A DNA stretch of 64,000 nt, from contig NZ_PDHO01000019.1 of assembly GCF_002887815.1 (NCBI RefSeq), forward strand, positions 1-64,000, given 5' to 3'. The notes below the pieces were generated by a model. The model worked only from the letters and a program-made list of their open reading frames with translations, made no database searches and was not told where the DNA came from. This DNA is from Mycobacterium sp. ENV421 (lineage in GTDB: Bacteria; Actinomycetota; Actinomycetes; Mycobacteriales; Mycobacteriaceae). How positions within the stretch are numbered: position 1 is the stretch's first letter; each line of letters opens with the position of its first letter. Position numbers and translations under genes: made by a program. Of the stretch, positions 8,552 through 17,006 are shown piece by piece.

Positions 8552-9145
8552 TCAAGAATGGCGGCTGAGCCGGAACCTCAGGTTGTTGCGCACCGCAGGC
8601 CATTCGATGTCCAGGATGGAGTAGACCACGGTGTCCCGGCGGGATCCGTCGGGCAGCAGTTGATGGCTGCGCAGCACGCCGTCGAGCTTGGCGCCGAGGC
8701 GCTCGATCGCCGCCCTGCTGACCTGGTTGAAAAAGTGGGTGCGGAATTCCACCGCAACGCAACCGAGTTCGTCGAAGGCGTGGGTGAGCAGCACCAGTTT
8801 CGCCTCGGTGTTGACCCCGGTCCGCCGCGCCGTCGCCGAGTGCCAGGTGTGACCGATCTCGAGCCGGCGGTTGGCGGCGTCGACGTGGAACAGACTCGAC
8901 GAGCCGACGACCACCCCGTCGGTGCGTCTGCGGATCACATAGGTCACACCTTCGTCGGCGTCCTGCATCGCCTGCATCCGGCTCACCCACGCCGCGGCGG
9001 TCTCCGGCGTCGGCGCGCTGGTGAACCACAACTCGCCGACGTCGGCCGCGGCGGCGGCGATCTCGGGAACGTGGGATTCGTGCAGCGGCTCGAGGGAAAC
9101 CCATTGCGCGCCGGTCAAAGTGACCGGTTCGACGAATCGGCTCAT
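8552..9145 (-). CDS. GNAT-family acetyltransferase (RimJ-like)
   Basis: This 197-aa GCN5-related N-acetyltransferase is of the RimJ/RimL type. Diagnostic stretches are RRLEIGHTWHSATARRTGVNTEAKLVLLTHAF, the acetyl-CoA loop region, and FNQVSRAAIERLGAKLDGVLR, which matches the usual N..S..A..K.GF block near the C-terminus. These enzymes acetylate amino groups of ribosomal proteins or small molecules; the acceptor here is unknown. The start ATG overlaps the stop of the upstream membrane-protein gene by 4 bp, so the two are translationally coupled. Confidence 0.87.
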   Translation of the reverse strand: MSRFVEPVTLTGAQWVSLEPLHESHVPEIAAAAADVGELWFTSAPTPETAAAWVSRMQAMQDADEGVTYVIRRRTDGVVVGSSSLFHVDAANRRLEIGHTWHSATARRTGVNTEAKLVLLTHAFDELGCVAVEFRTHFFNQVSRAAIERLGAKLDGVLRSHQLLPDGSRRDTVVYSILDIEWPAVRNNLRFRLSRHS

Positions 9146-9564
9146 CTGCGGCGCACCAATGCGGTGATCAACGCCCACGCCGAGCAGATCACTGCGCCCG
9201 CCGCGCACACCGCCCCGATGTAGAGGCCGTACGCCGCCGACACCGATCCGCTGACGTTGAGGTGGTAGTACCAGTAGGTCAGCACGCCGAGCAGCATCGA
9301 GATCACCAACGCCGCCGCGGCGGCCAGGCGCGGGGACAGGTTGCGCGCCACCATCGCACCGGTGACGATCAGCGCCGAGGCCAGCAGCACGATCAACTGA
9401 CCGGCGCCGAATCGTGGCGGCAGCACGATGCTGCCGACGGTGCCGCCGATGGCGCTGGCCCGGCCACCGCCCGCGACCGAGGTCGTCAACCACGGCAGCC
9501 AGGCGCTGACGGCCAGTACCGCCGCGCAGAGCGCGACGAACCAGCCCGCGCGCAGGTGTGCCAT
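9142..9564 (-). CDS. Small four-helix membrane protein
   Basis: This 140-aa hydrophobic protein has four predicted membrane segments, at roughly residues 8-27, 56-73, 80-98 and 110-133. It ends in a basic LVRRR tail, consistent with a cytoplasmic C-terminus. No catalytic or transport motif is recognised. Early GASTP-rich loops resemble Trp-rich mycobacterial membrane proteins of unknown function. It lies 9 bp from the end of the ABC-F gene upstream and overlaps the acetyltransferase downstream by 4 bp, so it is part of the same minus-strand transcription unit. Confidence 0.75.
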   Translation of the reverse strand: MAHLRAGWFVALCAAVLAVSAWLPWLTTSVAGGGRASAIGGTVGSIVLPPRFGAGQLIVLLASALIVTGAMVARNLSPRLAAAAALVISMLLGVLTYWYYHLNVSGSVSAAYGLYIGAVCAAGAVICSAWALITALVRRR

Positions 9565-9573
9565 GGTCCGACC

Positions 9574-11148
9574 CTAACCCGCCGCATCCAACAGCCCGGG
9601 GTGCCGCATCGACAACGTCCGGTCCAGATCCAGCCGGGACAAGAACTCGTCGTCGTGGCTGACCACGATCACCGCGCCGCGGTAGGCGCGCAGCGCGTCG
9701 ACCAGCTGGTCCACGCTGGCCAGGTCGAGATTGTTCGTCGGCTCGTCGAGCACGATCAGCTGCGGCGGCGGATCGGCCAGCAGCAACCGCGCCAGCGCCA
9801 CCCGGAAGCGCTCTCCGCCGGACAGGGCCGCCACCGGCCGGTACACCGAGTCACCGCGCAACAGGAACCGGGCCAGCCGAGTGCGCACCAGGGCGGTGTC
9901 GGCGTCTGGCGCCCCGGCACGCACGTTGTCCAGGACGCTGGCCTGCTCGTCCAGGCCGTCGATGCGCTGCGGCAGGTAGCCGATCCGGTCGGTCAGCACG
10001 CGACCCGCGGTGCCGGCGATCAGACCCTCCAACAGCCGGGTCTTGCCGATGCCGTTGCGGCCGACGACGGCGATACGTTCCGGACCCATCACCACCAATG
10101 GACCACACGCGCCCGGTAATTCGGCGATCCGGCGGCTGGCCGGCACATCGGGATCGGGCAGGTCGACGCGAATGTGCTCGTCGCTGCGCAGCCTCGCTTC
10201 GGCCGCCTGCAGCGCGTCGGCGGCCTCGGCCGCCGAGGCGTCGAGCCCGGTGCGTAGTTTGCCCGCCGCCACCTCGGCGGACGAGGCCCAATTGTTCATC
10301 ACGATCTTCGGTGCGCGCTTGTTGGCATAATCCTTCTGCGCCTTGCGATTTCGACGTGCAAGCTTGGTCTCGGCGGCAGCGCGCTGACGCTTCTGCGCGC
10401 GCACGCTCTGCTCGGCCGCGGATACCGCCTGCGCCGCCGCGGCCTGCTCGATGTCCAGCTGGGCGCGGAATTCGCGGTAGGGACCGCCGAAGGAGGTGAG
10501 CCGGTGGTTGTGCAACTCGGCGGTGTGGTCCATCCGGTTCAGCAGCGCGACATCGTGACTGACGACCACCAGCGTTCCCGGCCAGTCCGCGATCAGGTCG
10601 AACAACCTGGCCCTGGCGTCACGGTCGAGGTTGTTCGTCGGTTCGTCGAGCAGCGTGATCGCCGCGGCCTGCAGCCGAAGGGCGGTGACCGCCAACAACA
10701 TCGCCTCCCCGCCGGAGAGCTGCCCGACGGTCCGGTCCAGATCGTCCGGCCCCATGCCGATGACGCCCAGCAACTCGGCGGCCCGGTCCGCGACGTCCCA
10801 GTCCTCGCCGATCACCTCGAAGTCGCGTTCGGTCGCCGAGCCGGATTCGATCGCCCGCAGCGCGGCCAGTTGCGCTCCGACACCGAGTACGTCGGCGATC
10901 GACACGGCGACGTCGAGCGTCAGCGTCTGCGGCAGGTAGGCGACGTCACCGCCGGTGCGGATCCGGCCCGCCGTCGGAGTGAGGTCACCGGCGATCAGCC
11001 GCAGCAGCGTCGACTTGCCGCTGCCGTTGGCGCCGACCAGGCCGGTGCGGCCGGCGGGCAGAGTGGCGCTCAGGCCGTCAAGCGCGACGGTTCCGTCCGG
11101 CCAGGCGAAGTCGAGGTCGATCAGTGTGATGGCGAAGTCGGTAGGCAT
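9574..11148 (-). CDS. ABC-F ATPase (ribosome protection/translation factor type)
   Basis: This 524-aa protein has two ABC ATPase domains and no membrane segment, which is typical of ABC-F. Domain 1 has Walker A GANGSGKST, signature LSGGE and Walker B LLDEPTNNLD. Domain 2 has Walker A GRNGIGKT, signature LSGGERFRV and Walker B IVLDEPTNNLD. A highly charged linker (about residues 225-300, rich in KRQR and RRNRK) separates them. ABC-F proteins act on the ribosomal E site; some displace antibiotics, others tune elongation. The sequence does not decide which. A possible leader peptide sits immediately upstream. Confidence 0.88.
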   Translation of the reverse strand: MPTDFAITLIDLDFAWPDGTVALDGLSATLPAGRTGLVGANGSGKSTLLRLIAGDLTPTAGRIRTGGDVAYLPQTLTLDVAVSIADVLGVGAQLAALRAIESGSATERDFEVIGEDWDVADRAAELLGVIGMGPDDLDRTVGQLSGGEAMLLAVTALRLQAAAITLLDEPTNNLDRDARARLFDLIADWPGTLVVVSHDVALLNRMDHTAELHNHRLTSFGGPYREFRAQLDIEQAAAAQAVSAAEQSVRAQKRQRAAAETKLARRNRKAQKDYANKRAPKIVMNNWASSAEVAAGKLRTGLDASAAEAADALQAAEARLRSDEHIRVDLPDPDVPASRRIAELPGACGPLVVMGPERIAVVGRNGIGKTRLLEGLIAGTAGRVLTDRIGYLPQRIDGLDEQASVLDNVRAGAPDADTALVRTRLARFLLRGDSVYRPVAALSGGERFRVALARLLLADPPPQLIVLDEPTNNLDLASVDQLVDALRAYRGAVIVVSHDDEFLSRLDLDRTLSMRHPGLLDAAG

Positions 11149-11205
11149 GGGTCTCCCAGTGGTGGTCGGCGAGCAGGTGAGCTGCGCTGTGATCCACGAC
11201 GGGGA
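11086..11205 (-). other. Candidate upstream ORF / leader peptide of the ABC-F gene
   Basis: A GTG at 11205, with GAGGAGG about ten bases before it, opens a 39-codon frame beginning MDHSAAHLLADHHWETHAYR. It ends at a TGA inside codons 20-25 of the ABC-F gene in another frame. It is strikingly histidine-rich (7 His in the first 25 residues). Several resistance ABC-F genes are controlled by ribosome stalling on such leaders. The 63 bp between GTG and ABC-F start are otherwise unexplained. The call rests only on the Shine-Dalgarno-like sequence and layout. Confidence 0.35.
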
Positions 11206-11304
11206 CCCTCCTCACTGGACGAAAGACTTCAGAAGACGTCAACGGGCGCCACGGTAATGGCCCAACACCGACGCCGGCAACCGATTTATCCCTACGCTGT
11301 GCCC

Positions 11305-11751
11305 ATGACGGATCTCCCCGACTGGGTTCGCGAGCTCGAGCTGGGACCCCATCCCGAAGGTGGCTTCTTCCGCGAGACCTGGCGCAGTGACCTGATTATC
11401 GGCGAATCCGCCCTGCCGCCGGACTACAACGGACCGCGTAACGCCGGCACCGCGATCTACTTCGTGCTGCTGCCCGGCCAGCAGTCCGCCTGGCACACGG
11501 TGCGCAGCGCCGAATTGTGGTTCTATCACCGCGGCAGCCCGCTGCTGCTCGACATCGGTCCGGAAAAGGACAGCGCCACAACGGTTCTGCTGGGCCCCGA
11601 TATCGTCGCCGGTGAACAGCCGCAGGTACTGGTGCCGCCCGGCCACTGGCAGCGCGCCCGTCCCCGCGACGACGAGCCGACGTTGGTCAGCTGTGTGGTG
11701 GTGCCGGGCTTCGACTTCGCCGACTTCGCGATGGCCCCACCTACCGACTGA
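11305..11751 (+). CDS. Cupin-5 (DUF985) family protein
   Basis: This 148-aa single-domain protein is of the cupin_5 family (formerly DUF985). It begins DWVRELELGPHPEGGFFRETWRS, the usual family opening, followed by a beta-rich core with the SAWHTVRSAELWFYHRGSPL segment that carries the presumed metal/ligand site and a VPPGHWQRARP closing strand. The biochemical role of the family is unsettled. ATG 11305 directly precedes the conserved start. It is divergent from the ABC-F gene and overlaps the convergent BKACE-like gene by 11 bp. Confidence 0.85.
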   Translation: MTDLPDWVRELELGPHPEGGFFRETWRSDLIIGESALPPDYNGPRNAGTAIYFVLLPGQQSAWHTVRSAELWFYHRGSPLLLDIGPEKDSATTVLLGPDIVAGEQPQVLVPPGHWQRARPRDDEPTLVSCVVVPGFDFADFAMAPPTD

Positions 11752-12472
11752 CACTCCGCAGCACGTCGAACGCGGCGGCGACGAGTTCGGCGTTGCCCGG
11801 GGCCGGTGACCCGTCCGGCAGCGTCACGGTGTCTTCCAGCCCGATGCGGGTCTGCACCCCGCGCAGTCCCGCGTGGGCCAGCAGCGGCCAGCAGCTGTCG
11901 TCGAGGCCGTGCAACAACGCCGGCGCCGGCGACTCGGCCCGCCGGATCCTCGCCAGCAGGTCGTCGGCGGTCGCGGTGTCCCCCTCGGGCGGGAGTTCGA
12001 CCATCACCCGAAGGCAGTGCGGGGCCAGGGGCGAACTCGCCCAGGATTCGGCGGCGTCGGCATGAAAGATGCCCGCCTCCACCCCGATGCCCCGGCTCAG
12101 CAGCAACTCCGCCAGATCCTGGGCGCCGGGCTCATGCCAGTTGACGGAGGCGAAGTCCGGCAGCACGGTCCAGGACTCGACGGCGCGCAACCGCCGCTGC
12201 GGATCGGGCAGCGCCCAGAATCCTGTCGTCACTCCCAGCGGCAGCCCCGGCACCGCATGCCGGACAGCGCTGACCGCCGCGCCCACCGTCTCCGGTTCGA
12301 GCGAGTCGACCCCGTCGGCGGTCTTGGGGTGCAGATGCACCGCCATGGCTCCGGCAGTGTGCGCGGCAACGGCGGCGGCGGCCAATTGCTGCGGCGACAC
12401 CGGGAGTCCGGCGTGCTGGTCGGGGGTGCGAGCGCCGTTGATGCAGGCTTTGACGTAAGGGGTGGTGGCCAT
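11741..12472 (-). CDS. BKACE-family beta-keto acid cleavage enzyme (DUF849)
   Basis: This 243-aa protein of the 3-keto-5-aminohexanoate cleavage family has a TIM-barrel fold that condenses a beta-keto acid with acetyl-CoA and needs zinc. The metal-binding HLHP motif appears as VHLHPKTADGVDSL. The TGFW segment, NWHEPGAQDL and the late RIGLEDTVTLPDG (conserved glutamate) fit the family. It is shorter than the roughly 275-residue archetype, so substrate range is open. The start is the ATG giving MATTPYVKAC; an ATG seven codons earlier lacks family support. It is divergent from the potassium-channel gene, 50 bp away. Confidence 0.8.
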   Translation of the reverse strand: MATTPYVKACINGARTPDQHAGLPVSPQQLAAAAVAAHTAGAMAVHLHPKTADGVDSLEPETVGAAVSAVRHAVPGLPLGVTTGFWALPDPQRRLRAVESWTVLPDFASVNWHEPGAQDLAELLLSRGIGVEAGIFHADAAESWASSPLAPHCLRVMVELPPEGDTATADDLLARIRRAESPAPALLHGLDDSCWPLLAHAGLRGVQTRIGLEDTVTLPDGSPAPGNAELVAAAFDVLRSVSR

Positions 12473-12522
12473 GACGTCATTCTCACCCGCCACGACGAGA
12501 CTTTCCGAAGTAGCGTTCCCCT

Positions 12523-14241
12523 ATGCGGGGCCACACCATCGTCTGCGGCGACGACGCGCTCGGGTTGCGGATCATCGACGAACTGAACAACGCCGGGGTC
12601 AGTGTCGCGATATCGCAGGCACCTGAGGATCTCGAGGGCGCCGGGATCGCCACCGCCGATGCGGTGATCTGCGCTGACGACGACGATGCGCTCAATCTGG
12701 AGATCGCACTGCTCGCACGGCAGGCCAACCCGAGGGCGCGCATCGTGGCTCGGCTGTCCAATGCGGTACTGCGCGAGGCCATGGCCGACGGGAACGGGCC
12801 CGGCGCCATCCTCGACGTCGCGGACCTCGCAGCGCCGTCAGTGGTCGAAGCGCTGTTGAAGCGGACCACCCACACGATCTCGGTGGCCGGGGTGGACTTC
12901 GTCGTCACCGGGGCCACCGCGCGCCTGGACGGCAGCCTGCGGGAGATCTTCGGCGACCTCGCCCCGGTCGCGGTGATCCGCGGTGAGGGATCGGACAATC
13001 CCGGCGAGGTCATCGCGTGTCCGGGCCGCGACATACAGGTGCGCGCGGGTGACTGGACGGCAATGATCGGCACCGTCGACGAACTCGCCGACCGGGGTAT
13101 CGAGGTCGCCAAGCCGATACCGGCATCGCCGCGGGCGCGGCCGCTGTTCGTCCGGATCTCCGACGCGGTCCGCGCATTCGCCGACGATCTGAACCCGATG
13201 TTCTACCGCGCGCTGGCGGTATCGGTGACGTTGCTGATCGGTTCGACGATCATGCTCCGGTTGGCCTACACCAAGCCGGGGATGAGCTGGGTGGACGCGC
13301 TGTACTTCTCCGCGGAGACCATCGCGACCGTCGGGTACGGGGATTTCAACTTCCTCCAGCAACCCACCTGGCTGCGGATGTGGGGCGTCGTGATGATGTT
13401 CGCCGGCGTCGCCACCACGGCCATCGTTGTCGCTTTTGTGGCTGATGTGCTTCTCTCGCACCGTATCTCGCAGGCCGCCAGTAAGCAGAAGGTGCGTCAC
13501 CTGCAGCGCCACATCGTGGTGGTGGGCCTCGGGTCGTTCGGGATCGGGGTGGCGGCGGTGCTCAAAGCGGCCGGGCACGAGGTGGCCGTGATCGAACGCG
13601 ACGAGGACAACCGCTACCTGTCCGCCGCGGCCGAACTGGGTGTGCCGGTGATCTTTGGTGACGCCACCTTGCGCCAGACGCTGGAGGCCGCCCGGATCGA
13701 CGACGCCCGCGCGGTCGCGGTGCTCACCCAGGACGACGTGGTCAACATCGAGACGGGCATCGTGGTGCGCGAGATGCTCGGTCCGCGAGCACTTCCCGAG
13801 ATCCAGCGCCCTGACGTTCCGATCGTACTGCGGATCTACGACCGGGCGCTCGGATCGGCGGTCGGCACGCGGTTCAAGTTCGAGTACGTGCGTTCGACCG
13901 TCGACCTGGCCACGCCGTGGTTCATCGGTGAAGCGATGGGCCTCGATGTGCTGGGGACGTTCTCGGTCGGGCAGCGGTCGTTCATGGTGGGTGCGGTGCA
14001 GGTTCAGCCCGGCAGCGAACTGGACGGCATCCGAATGTTCGAGCTGTCGACCCAGACCCGGGTCATCGCCATCGCGCGGGCGGAGACCCCGCTGCGGCTA
14101 CATCCGCGCCGCGACACCCAGCTGATCGCCGGCGACACCGCCTACCTCGTCGGCCCCTACCGTGAGTTGATCGCCACCCTGCGCAAGGGGCAACAGGCGT
14201 CACACCCGGGGACGATCAACGGGCCGATACAGACAGGTTGA
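12523..14241 (+). CDS. RCK-pore-RCK potassium channel (TrkA-N/ion channel)
   Basis: This 572-aa predicted K+ channel has an unusual order. An N-terminal Rossmann RCK domain (about residues 1-190, MRGHTIVCGDDALGLRI) is followed by a two-helix pore (about 225-315) with the selectivity filter TVGYGDF at 269-275. A second RCK/TrkA-N domain comes next (about 330-470, HIVVVGLGSFGIGVA), then a TrkA-C-like tail with LIAGDTAYLVGPY. Most bacterial channels of this class carry RCK only after the pore. It probably controls K+ flux in response to nucleotide or ion binding. The membrane-protein gene downstream follows after 17 bp. Confidence 0.85.
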   Translation: MRGHTIVCGDDALGLRIIDELNNAGVSVAISQAPEDLEGAGIATADAVICADDDDALNLEIALLARQANPRARIVARLSNAVLREAMADGNGPGAILDVADLAAPSVVEALLKRTTHTISVAGVDFVVTGATARLDGSLREIFGDLAPVAVIRGEGSDNPGEVIACPGRDIQVRAGDWTAMIGTVDELADRGIEVAKPIPASPRARPLFVRISDAVRAFADDLNPMFYRALAVSVTLLIGSTIMLRLAYTKPGMSWVDALYFSAETIATVGYGDFNFLQQPTWLRMWGVVMMFAGVATTAIVVAFVADVLLSHRISQAASKQKVRHLQRHIVVVGLGSFGIGVAAVLKAAGHEVAVIERDEDNRYLSAAAELGVPVIFGDATLRQTLEAARIDDARAVAVLTQDDVVNIETGIVVREMLGPRALPEIQRPDVPIVLRIYDRALGSAVGTRFKFEYVRSTVDLATPWFIGEAMGLDVLGTFSVGQRSFMVGAVQVQPGSELDGIRMFELSTQTRVIAIARAETPLRLHPRRDTQLIAGDTAYLVGPYRELIATLRKGQQASHPGTINGPIQTG

Positions 14242-14258
14242 TCACCTACCCTCTGCTC

Positions 14259-15143
14259 ATGACGCAGTCGGGTGAGCAGGTGACGAGGCGCGACGACATC
14301 CGTCGCCGCCTCGAGGAGCGCTACCGGCGCCTCGCGGAGTCCCGCCGCCTGAGCCCGATCACGGCGCTGGTTGCGCGGTACAACGACATCGACGGCGGCA
14401 CCCAGGGAGCCGTGGTGTCCACCCAGCTGTTCACCACGGTCATTCCGTTGATGATCATCGGCTTCAGCTACCTACACGGGTTCGCTGACAACGCCAGTCC
14501 CGGCACCATCTTCACTCGTCAGTTCGGCCTCGAACATCCGCTGTCCGACCGGTTGCGGGAAGCATTCGGCAATTCGGCGGGGCTGCGGGCGGATTGGACG
14601 TTGATCGGGGTCGCGAGCTTCCTCGTCTGGGGCATCCCGATGGCGGCCTCGGTCGCGGCGATCTTCGGCAAAGCCTGGCGCCGCGAGCAGTACAGCGTGA
14701 TGACCCGGTTACTGCGCGGCACAGCATGGTTCGCGTTGTACCTCGTCACCATCGCGGTGCGGGAGCGGATCATGTTCGGCCATCACCACCACGGTCTCCC
14801 CCGCGCACTGTTGTTCGTCGTGGGACTGTTGCCGGTGTGGCTGTTCTGGTCGCTCACCCCGGCCCTGCTGGTCCGCGACGGCGGCCGGGGCTTGCGTCCG
14901 CTGGCCCTGGCCGGCCTGGCCGGCGTGGTCATCGACGGCGTCGTGATCCCGCTGGGCTCCCGCCTGATATTCCCCTCGCTGCTGCACGACTGGGATGGGT
15001 TCGGCCCGATCGGCGTGGCGATGGCCCTGCTGATCTGGTGCGGCGCGGTGGGCACCGGCTGGGTGCTGACGGCCTGCGTTGGCGCGGTGCTGTGGGAACG
15101 CAACGCACCCTCGAAGATGGTGGTCGACTCCCAGATCGCCTAG
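14259..15143 (+). CDS. YihY/BrkB-like integral membrane protein
   Basis: This 294-aa membrane protein has an N-terminal cytoplasmic arginine-rich stretch (RRRLEERYRRLAESRR) and about six hydrophobic segments beginning near residue 45. The opening arrangement, with an amphipathic helix and then VVSTQLFTTVIPLMIIGFSYL, resembles the YihY/BrkB-like family, whose function is not established. It is not a nuclease despite old RNase BN labels. ATG 14259 lies 17 bp after the potassium-channel stop and is preferred over an overlapping TTG. A GHHHHGLPR loop is a natural histidine cluster. Family assignment is moderate. Confidence 0.65.
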   Translation: MTQSGEQVTRRDDIRRRLEERYRRLAESRRLSPITALVARYNDIDGGTQGAVVSTQLFTTVIPLMIIGFSYLHGFADNASPGTIFTRQFGLEHPLSDRLREAFGNSAGLRADWTLIGVASFLVWGIPMAASVAAIFGKAWRREQYSVMTRLLRGTAWFALYLVTIAVRERIMFGHHHHGLPRALLFVVGLLPVWLFWSLTPALLVRDGGRGLRPLALAGLAGVVIDGVVIPLGSRLIFPSLLHDWDGFGPIGVAMALLIWCGAVGTGWVLTACVGAVLWERNAPSKMVVDSQIA

Positions 15144-16027
15144 GGCAGTCGCAGCACGCGTAGGGCGTTCTCCTTGAGGATCTTGCGCGCCACCGCGGGG
15201 TCGATGCCGAGCGCCTCGAAGTCCTGCCGCCAGCGGTCCAGCGCTATGTAGGGGTGATCGGTGCCGAACAGGGCCTTGATGCCGAGCTGCCGCTTCAGGG
15301 CCGAAACGAGTTGCGGCGGGAAGTATTTGGGCGACCACCCGGACAGGTCGATGTACACGTTGGCTTTGTGCGACGCGATCGCGATCTGCGAGTCGACCCA
15401 CGGCACCGCCGGGTGGGCCATCACGACGGTGAGCTCGGGGAAGTCGGCGGCGACGTCGTCGAGCAGCATCGGATCGGAGTAGCGCAGCTTGATTCCGTGC
15501 CCGCCGGGCAGCGCCGACCCCAGTCCGGTCTGGCCGGTGTGAAACAGTGCGGGCACGCCCGCAGCGGCGATCGCCTCGTAGATCGGATAGCACCGGCGAT
15601 CGTTGGGTTCGAAGCCCTGCAGGCTGGGGTGGAACTTGAAGCCCTTGACCCCATAGTCGCCGGTCAGCTCGGCCACCCGCCGCACCGCGTCGGAATCCCA
15701 TGGGTCGACGGACCCGAACGGGATCAGCACGTCGTTGTTGCGCACCGTCCCCTCGATCAGCTCCTCGACCGAGTTGGGCCGGCGCCCCGACACCGTGTGG
15801 GCGTCGATGGTGAACACCACCGCGGCGGTGTTGTGCTGGCGGTAGTGCGCGGCGAGGTCGTCGACGCGGGTGAAGTAGTCGGCACCGAGCTTGAAGTACC
15901 GGCCGGTGGCCTCGGCCAGCTCGTCGTCGTAGGCGCAGTGGCCGCTCGAGTCGACCTCGACATGGGTGTGGAAGTCGATGGCGTCCACTGCCGAGATGTC
16001 GATCGCGGGTTCGTACCTGACCGTCAC
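15140..16027 (-). CDS. Amidohydrolase-2 family metal-dependent hydrolase
   Basis: This 295-aa protein of the amidohydrolase_2 (ACMSD-like) family has a TIM barrel with a metal centre. The FHTHVEVD segment carries the HxH ligands. GFKFHPSLQGF, FHTGQTG, VVMAHPAVPWVD and FGTDHPY supply the later histidine and aspartate residues in the expected order. Members include decarboxylases and hydrolases of aromatic or lactone substrates; the chemistry here cannot be assigned. Its stop overlaps the convergent membrane-protein gene by 4 bp. It diverges from the DevR-like regulator across a gap holding a DosR box, so hypoxic control of both is possible. Confidence 0.85.
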   Translation of the reverse strand: MTVRYEPAIDISAVDAIDFHTHVEVDSSGHCAYDDELAEATGRYFKLGADYFTRVDDLAAHYRQHNTAAVVFTIDAHTVSGRRPNSVEELIEGTVRNNDVLIPFGSVDPWDSDAVRRVAELTGDYGVKGFKFHPSLQGFEPNDRRCYPIYEAIAAAGVPALFHTGQTGLGSALPGGHGIKLRYSDPMLLDDVAADFPELTVVMAHPAVPWVDSQIAIASHKANVYIDLSGWSPKYFPPQLVSALKRQLGIKALFGTDHPYIALDRWRQDFEALGIDPAVARKILKENALRVLRLP

Positions 16028-16065
16028 CGACGCAGTCTAGGAGAGCTCGGCGCTCCTCCGTGGAT

Positions 16066-16085
16066 TTCAGGACCAAAGTCCCTAC
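16066..16085. promoter_or_regulatory. DosR (DevR) box
   Basis: The 20-bp site ends in GGACCAAAGTCCC and matches the M. tuberculosis DosR consensus TTSGGGACTWWAGTCCCSAA at 16 of 20 positions by eye. It lies 32 bp upstream of the devR-like start and 38 bp upstream of the divergent amidohydrolase start. A perfect 12-bp palindrome, TACCGGCCGGTA, overlaps its right edge at 16083-16094. Confidence 0.82.
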
Positions 16086-16117
16086 CGGCCGGTAACCCTC
16101 CCGGGCTTCACTGCTGT

Positions 16118-16777
16118 GTGCTCAAGGTGTTCCTGGTCGACGACCACGAAGTCGTGCGCCGCGGTTTGGCGGACCTTCTCGGCGCCGATGCCGAACTGAC
16201 GGTGGTCGGCGAGGCTGCGACCGTGGCTGAGGCACTGGCCCGTATCCCGGCCGCCGCGCCCGATGTCGCGGTGCTCGACGTCCGGTTGCCCGACGGCAGC
16301 GGGATCGATCTGTGCCGGGATCTGCTGGCCGCCAACGACGACCTGCGCTGCCTCATCCTGACGGCGTTCACCGACGAGCAGTCCATGCTCGACGCGATCC
16401 TGGCCGGTGCCAGCGGCTACGTGGTCAAGGACATCCGCGGGATGGCCCTGGCCGAGGCGATCAAGACCGTCGGAAGTGGAAAGTCGTTGTTGGACAACCG
16501 CGCCGCGGCCGCCCTGATGTCACGTCTGCGCCGGGACACCGAGCAGGACGAGCGGTTGCGGGATTTGTCGTCCACCGAACGCACACTGCTGCAGCTGTTG
16601 GGCGAGGGCCTGACCAACCGGGAGATCGGCCAGCGGATGTTCCTGGCCGAGAAGACCGTGAAGAACTATGTGTCGCGGCTGCTGCTCAAGCTCGGCTTCG
16701 CCGGGCGCACCCAGGCGGCGCTGTTCGCCGCCGAGAATCTGGGCCGCCACGAGGCCGGCCCGGTGATCGCGCCGTAG
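16118..16777 (+). CDS. devR: DevR/DosR-type NarL response regulator, no kinase adjacent
   Basis: This 219-aa response regulator is very similar to M. tuberculosis DevR/DosR. Numbering even coincides: acidic pocket D8-D9, phosphoacceptor D54 (AVLDVRLP), T82 and K104. The NarL-type C-terminal helix-turn-helix keeps the DNA-contact helix EKTVKNYVSRLL, so it should read the same operator. A DosR box upstream implies autoregulation or input from another DevR. No devS-like histidine kinase adjoins it; the neighbours are an amidohydrolase and small hypothetical genes. GTG 16118 is the only sensible start. It may be a second DevR copy, as reported for some fast-growing mycobacteria. Confidence 0.92.
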   Translation: MLKVFLVDDHEVVRRGLADLLGADAELTVVGEAATVAEALARIPAAAPDVAVLDVRLPDGSGIDLCRDLLAANDDLRCLILTAFTDEQSMLDAILAGASGYVVKDIRGMALAEAIKTVGSGKSLLDNRAAAALMSRLRRDTEQDERLRDLSSTERTLLQLLGEGLTNREIGQRMFLAEKTVKNYVSRLLLKLGFAGRTQAALFAAENLGRHEAGPVIAP

Positions 16778-16778
16778 G

Positions 16779-17006
16779 TCAGACGGAGATCTCGACGGCG
16801 GGTTGCAGAACGAACGTCGCGCGGCAGGAGCGTTCGACGAACAGCGGCACGAATTCCCGGATCCTGGCGTCGTCGAACCGGCGGTAGGTACTGTCCACCG
16901 TCTCGGTGATGACGTGGTCCGGCACATACGGGAACGATTCGGTCAGGCGGCTGACCACCTGATCGATCTGGCGCTGCTCTTCAGCACGTTCCACGCCGGA
17001 CATCAT
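16779..17006 (-). CDS. Three-helix-bundle dimerisation-like small protein
   Basis: This 75-aa protein has the pattern of the small mycobacterial three-helix-bundle dimerisation domain, seen alone or at the N-terminus of regulators. The sequence QIDQVVSRLTESFPYVPDHVITETVDSTYRRFDDARIREFVPLFVERSCR is helical with regular hydrophobic spacing. Tandem ATG codons at 17006 and 17003 are both usable. It ends 1 bp from the DevR-like gene, convergently. Such proteins in mycobacteria often neighbour DevR-regulated or arsenic-response genes, but no function is assigned here. Confidence 0.65.
   Translation of the reverse strand: MMSGVERAEEQRQIDQVVSRLTESFPYVPDHVITETVDSTYRRFDDARIREFVPLFVERSCRATFVLQPAVEISV

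Noticed and set aside
14805..14822. Histidine cluster (GHHHH) in the membrane protein as a metal-export signature
   Set aside because: It is a single short loop without paired transmembrane metal motifs. It could be chance.
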